Source: a virus. From it: a stretch of 30,565 nt of DNA. The notes below the pieces were generated by a model. It had not been told where the DNA came from. It worked only from the letters and a program-made list of their open reading frames with translations, and ran no database searches. Below, piece by piece: positions 29,395-30,565 of the stretch (position 1 is its first letter; each line of letters begins with the position of its first letter). The position numbers were made by a program, and so were the translations under genes. The DNA lies in the IMG/VR virus record IMGVR_UViG_3300037076_000091, positions 1 to 30,565 of that record. One strand, written 5' to 3'.

Positions 29395-29625
29395 TCACAG
29401 CGCCGCCTCGTTGTTGAACGATTTCCCCGCCGTCACCCGATACACCGGGAAGGGAAGTTGCTTCTCCAACCAGTCGAGCCAGCGATACACGCTGGCCGGC
29501 TCGTCCTGCGTGTCCGCGAAGATGGCCGCCGCCGGCATTGGGGTGACCTCTCCAGCTGCCGCCATCAAAGCCAGCGTGCTGCTCTGGACACCGGCGCCTA
29601 GCGACAATATGTGAATTGGTTCCAT
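29395..29625 (-). pseudogene. truncated PP-loop (PAPS reductase-like) protein
   Basis: The 76-residue product begins MEPIHILSLGAGVQSSTLAL, carrying the PP-loop SLGAGVQSS. IFADTQDEPASVYRWLDWLE then matches the first ATP-pyrophosphatase module of the phage PAPS-reductase/DndC-like family. Full-length relatives have about 250-350 residues; here the frame stops after NNEAAL and another gene starts 13 bases later. Nothing corresponding to the rest is seen downstream. It is probably a remnant, although a shortened nucleotide-binding protein cannot be excluded. In phages this family is linked to nucleotide or DNA modification. Confidence 0.6.
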
Positions 29626-29671
29626 GTTAAACCTTGGTGTTTTAGCATATCAACCCAATTTTCCGCTTAGC

Positions 29672-30565
29672 TCATGTTATCCTCACTTCTATTCGTGGAC
29701 CGTTCCCATCGTCCCATCGCTTCGTCAAAGTACCGTCTGAAACGGTGCAGTCCTGAGCGAATAGGGAGTCGAGAATGGCCTTGTCGATGTTGTCGCGGTC
29801 GGGTTTCAGCCGGTGCGGGTTGCCGCGTAGCAGATCTCGCTTCTTCTTGGAGTACGATGCAGGGAAGGCGAACCAGGCGCACCAACTGACGGAGAATGGA
29901 GACGTGCTGCCGGATTCGGCGGTAACATTGCTGCCGGAGTAGGCGTGGACCACGCTGCCGGATTCGGCGTGGACCACGCTGCCGGATTCGGCGGTAACCA
30001 TGCTGCCGGATTCGGCGGTAACATAGCTGCCGGTGCGGGCGGTTACAGAGCTGCCGGTGCGGGCGGTAACCATGCTGCCGGATTCGGCGGTAACATAGCT
30101 GCCGGTGCGGGCGGTTACAGAGCTGCCGGTGCGGGCGGTAACATTGCTGCCGGATTCGGCGGTAACCATGCTGCCGGATTCGGCGGTAACATGGCTGCCG
30201 AAGTAGGCGGTAACATAGCTGCCGGTGCGGGCGGTTACAGAGCTGCCGGTGCGGGCGGTAACATTGCTGCCGAAGTAGGCGGTAACATTGCTGCCGGATT
30301 CGGCGCAGACCGTGCTGCCGGCATAGGCGGCTCGTGCGCGGTCTGCCCATTCACGGTATCTCAGAACGGCCGGCCGCTTCGCCCATTTGTCGCGCTGCGT
30401 CATGCGCGGCTTGCCGACCGGATTGCCGGGAATCGTGAAGCAGCACTCTCCTCCGGCGTTGAATACTGGTGCCGCTGGCAACTGTGGCACTTTCTGCATC
30501 GGTTGCCCGTCCTGCCGGCTGAAAAGGTTCGGGTTGAGTCGGCGGACTGACTCGCTGGCGTTCGC
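29672..30565 (-). CDS. RusA-like Holliday junction resolvase with octapeptide-repeat insertion (5' partial)
   Basis: From ATG 30499 the product has 275 residues. Residues 20-58 (FTIPGNPVGKPRM, then LRYREWADRAR) and 199-275 match RusA: KPDRDNIDKAILDSL gives D234, D236 and K240, and VSDG gives D255, the expected metal-binding acidics. Between them, 59-194, are 17 copies of an 8-residue unit (RTGSSVTA, ESGSMVTA). RusA proteins are normally about 120-150 residues. The frame stays open upstream of ATG 30499 to the window edge and reads SVRRLNPNLF, so the true start may lie outside. It resolves recombination intermediates and leads the leftward block as seen here. Confidence 0.8.
   Translation of the reverse strand, partial: ANASESVRRLNPNLFSRQDGQPMQKVPQLPAAPVFNAGGECCFTIPGNPVGKPRMTQRDKWAKRPAVLRYREWADRARAAYAGSTVCAESGSNVTAYFGSNVTARTGSSVTARTGSYVTAYFGSHVTAESGSMVTAESGSNVTARTGSSVTARTGSYVTAESGSMVTARTGSSVTARTGSYVTAESGSMVTAESGSVVHAESGSVVHAYSGSNVTAESGSTSPFSVSWCAWFAFPASYSKKKRDLLRGNPHRLKPDRDNIDKAILDSLFAQDCTVSDGTLTKRWDDGNGPRIEVRIT
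29894..30325 (-). repeat. 24-bp tandem repeat array inside rusA-like gene
   Basis: Seventeen full 24-bp units and one partial unit lie head to tail and in frame, each coding for x-x-G-S-x-V-T-A. On the plus strand a typical unit reads GCGGTAACATTGCTGCCG plus six variable bases. Variants fall into a few classes (ESGS, RTGS, YFGS), and blocks of two or three units recur almost unchanged, indicating recent slippage or recombination. No spacers are present, so it is not a CRISPR array. Confidence 0.9.

Noticed and set aside
29894-30325. CRISPR-like array
   Set aside because: Repeats are contiguous 24-bp units without spacers and lie in frame inside a coding region.
29945-30550. 201-codon plus-strand Gly/Ala/Asn repeat ORF
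   Set aside because: Mirror of the in-frame 24-bp repeats of the RusA-like gene; it has no ordinary sequence outside the repeats that looks like protein.
1-30565. tRNA genes, integrase, transposase
   Set aside because: Scanned by eye for TPsiC-like GGTTCRA blocks, recombinase and transposase signatures; none was convincing.

Overview
The window is most of the late half of a tailed-phage (or prophage) genome with a contractile tail, plus the end of a leftward block of small genes. Nearly every rightward gene from 477 to 26363 fits a known virion or lysis slot in standard order: large terminase, portal, Mu gpF-like head protein, protease/scaffold, decoration protein, major capsid, head completion, sheath, tube, tail chaperones, tape measure, baseplate, fibres, holins. 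The families (DUF1073 portal, DUF2184 capsid, DUF2213, DUF4054, DUF3383 sheath, DUF2612, Gp138-like spike) are those of myoviruses of Gram-negative hosts. The host is not shown directly. GC-rich DNA, Shine-Dalgarno use at many starts, and a fibre with a signal peptide and a PEP-CTERM-like hydrophobic/basic tail suggest a Gram-negative host, but I would not name a phylum. No integrase, repressor, tRNA, CRISPR, small terminase or recognisable endolysin is present.

Layout: 1-476 is a gene-free leader with a parS-like palindrome, a second dyad, phased A-tracts, a 13-bp direct repeat and a strong intrinsic terminator just before terL. 477-1928 is terL. 1929-4056 is an inserted accessory cassette: two tandem paralogous glycosyltransferase-like genes on the minus strand and a divergent methyltransferase, lying between terL and portal. 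4053-11487 makes the head and neck. 11480-15640 makes the tail (terminator, sheath, tube, chaperones with a -1 frameshift signal, short tape measure). 15643-20787 is the baseplate. 20787-25529 holds adsorption proteins, including one with a BNR-type insertion and one with an S74 self-cleaving chaperone. 25526-27319 holds small membrane and lysis-type genes, including a 28-codon gene. 26584 and 27484 are paralogues; the second has an in-frame TGA exactly where the first has a Cys codon, followed by a perfect 12-bp hairpin. 27728-30565 is a leftward block of small Cys-rich proteins, a truncated PP-loop protein and a RusA-like resolvase carrying 17 octapeptide repeats.

Most adjacent genes overlap by 4 bases (ATGA or GTGA) or nearly abut, so translational coupling is the rule, and I used it to choose several starts. 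The best leads for something undescribed are the RusA/octapeptide-repeat fusion, the TGA-containing paralogue with its SECIS-like hairpin, the signal-peptide-bearing S74 fibre, and the glycan/methyl cassette. All family assignments are from reading the translations; no database search was run.
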